From Ignavibacteriaceae bacterium (GTDB lineage Bacteria; Bacteroidota; Ignavibacteria; Ignavibacteriales; Ignavibacteriaceae): 53,536 bases of DNA. Location: contig JACAFA010000240.1 in NCBI GenBank assembly GCA_013388525.1, positions 1 to 53,536 of the forward strand. The letters are read 5' to 3'. Under the pieces are notes generated by a model, which saw only the letters and a program-made list of their open reading frames with translations, searched no databases and was not told where the DNA came from. Shown piece after piece: positions 52,665-53,536 of this stretch (positions are counted from its first letter, which is position 1; each line of letters begins with the position of its first letter). Both the position numbers and the translations under genes were made by a program.

Positions 52665-53336
52665 ATGTTATTGTTAGCAATTATAGTAATTCTTTCTTAT
52701 TTGATAGGTTCCATTCCGAACAGCATATTAATAAGTAAAGCTGTTAGCGGTATTGATATAAGAAAGCACGGAAGTGGAAATGCCGGTGGCACTAATGTAA
52801 TGCGTGTTTTAGGCTGGAAATATGGCTTATTAGTTATATTTCTGGATGCATTAAAAGGTGCAATTGCGGTTGTTATAATTGCACGATTACATTATGGACC
52901 ACTTCCTTTCGAAAACGTTTCTCCTTTTGATGATTTTACCCTTGTTCAGATAATTGCCGGAATGTCTGCTGTCATCGGTCACATCTGGACTGTATTTGCC
53001 GGATTTAAAGGAGGAAAAGGAATTGCTACCGCACTTGGAATGCTTTTAACTTTAATTACTATTGATATGCTGATCGCAGTTGGAATTTTTGCTCTGGTTG
53101 TTTTGATTTCAAGATACGTATCACTCGGATCAATTATCGCAGCTATAAGTGTTCCTTCAACTTTATTCATCAGAGAAAATCTTTTCCATGTTGATATTCC
53201 CGGATATAGTACTCTCTTCCCGTTTATAATTGGTATTACTGCTTTGGTTATTTTTACACACAGAAAAAATCTTGTTAGAATTTTTAACGGGAATGAAAAT
53301 AAAATAAGTTTCCGAAAGAAATCTAAAAATAATTAA
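52665..53336 (+). CDS. plsY: Acyl-phosphate:glycerol-3-phosphate acyltransferase
   Basis: PlsY is a membrane enzyme that acylates glycerol 3-phosphate with acyl phosphate, the first step of phospholipid synthesis. The family motifs are GSIPNSILISK, RKHGSGNAGGTNVMRVLG and FKGGKGIATALG. Five or more membrane helices are visible over 223 residues. gpsA, which makes the glycerol 3-phosphate substrate, starts directly after the stop codon. Confidence 0.95.
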   Translation: MLLLAIIVILSYLIGSIPNSILISKAVSGIDIRKHGSGNAGGTNVMRVLGWKYGLLVIFLDALKGAIAVVIIARLHYGPLPFENVSPFDDFTLVQIIAGMSAVIGHIWTVFAGFKGGKGIATALGMLLTLITIDMLIAVGIFALVVLISRYVSLGSIIAAISVPSTLFIRENLFHVDIPGYSTLFPFIIGITALVIFTHRKNLVRIFNGNENKISFRKKSKNN

Positions 53337-53536
53337 ATGAAAATCTCGGTTCTCGGCGCCGGCGGCTGGGGAACTACCCTTGCAATTCTTCTTCATTACA
53401 ACGGTCACAACGTAACCCTCTGGGAATACAAGAAAAGTTACGCCCGTCAATTAATTAAAAAGCGAATTAACACCGATTACCTTCCCGGGATAAAAATCCC
53501 AAAAGAAATTTTAATCACTCCCGACATTGAAGAAGC
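53337..53536 (+). CDS. gpsA: Glycerol-3-phosphate dehydrogenase, N-terminal part
   Basis: ATG at 53337 comes immediately after the plsY stop and the frame runs off the right edge. The 66 visible residues start MKISVLGAGGWGTTLAILLH, the GxGxxG Rossmann motif of GpsA, and continue with a VTLWEYKK strand and a YLPGIKIP segment. It reduces dihydroxyacetone phosphate to glycerol 3-phosphate and so feeds plsY. Confidence 0.93.
   Translation, partial: MKISVLGAGGWGTTLAILLHYNGHNVTLWEYKKSYARQLIKKRINTDYLPGIKIPKEILITPDIEE

Noticed and set aside
1..53536. CRISPR arrays, tRNA or rRNA genes, transposases, prophage genes
   Set aside because: No regular spaced repeats, cloverleaf-type sequences or such genes were recognised by reading the window; no search tool was available.

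Overview
The window is low-GC bacterial chromosome with dense, mostly operonic genes. Its gene content points to the Bacteroidota/Chlorobiota side of the tree, most likely an Ignavibacteria-like organism. The evidence is two secreted proteins with C-terminal sorting domains of the type IX secretion kind, a PorV/PorQ-type barrel, a SusC-like TonB receptor with a carboxypeptidase-like N-terminal domain, Lys/Ala-rich TraR, DivIVA and a type 2 IleRS. I see no rRNA, tRNA, CRISPR array, transposase or phage gene. The assignment is inference from gene families, not a database result.

Layout. 1-650: a secreted-protein reading frame broken by an in-frame stop, then the 3' region of glnA with a terminator. 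651-2548: lrp-type regulator plus glnA operon (minus). 2813-7419 (minus): parvulin foldase, NodU/SxtI-type carbamoyltransferase, SxtJ-like membrane protein, DUF5989/SxtK-like peptide and a small basic protein. Divergently from it, 7832-13562 (plus) holds three tandem paralogous membrane-anchored SGNH/GDSL-TPR proteins. 13616-22232 (minus): a surface/secretion block of TonB receptor, giant sorted protein, PorV-like barrel and a second sorted protein. 22898-23757 (minus): ECF sigma factor and zinc-finger anti-sigma. 23851-29577 (plus): degenerate sensor kinase, miaA, a GT2 glycosyltransferase and a D-2-hydroxyacid dehydrogenase. 29581-40286 (minus): a very long housekeeping run from yggS through divIVA, purine nucleoside phosphorylase, ileS, traR, two lspA genes and rluD to cysS and a lone receiver protein. 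40506-53536 is mixed: pta, a glutathione-peroxidase-like thiol peroxidase, tpiA, an MFS transporter, queC and queF, glnD, murI, L-asparaginase, nfu, an alkyltransferase, plsY and the start of gpsA.

How the genes fit together. Nitrogen control is represented by Lrp-glnA at one end and glnD at the other. queC and queF give two steps of the queuosine pathway; they are separated by a decayed four-helix-bundle gene. The carbamoyltransferase-SxtJ-DUF5989 cassette facing three SGNH enzymes and a periplasmic foldase is the best candidate for an undescribed system, probably modification of an envelope or secreted glycan or metabolite. Other points of interest are an isoleucyl-tRNA synthetase whose HIGH motif is rearranged to GIHH (a signature linked to extreme mupirocin resistance), a sensor-kinase-like protein that has lost its catalytic residues, tandem signal peptidase II genes, a TraR protein with an odd zinc finger, and several hairpin repeats in the gaps.
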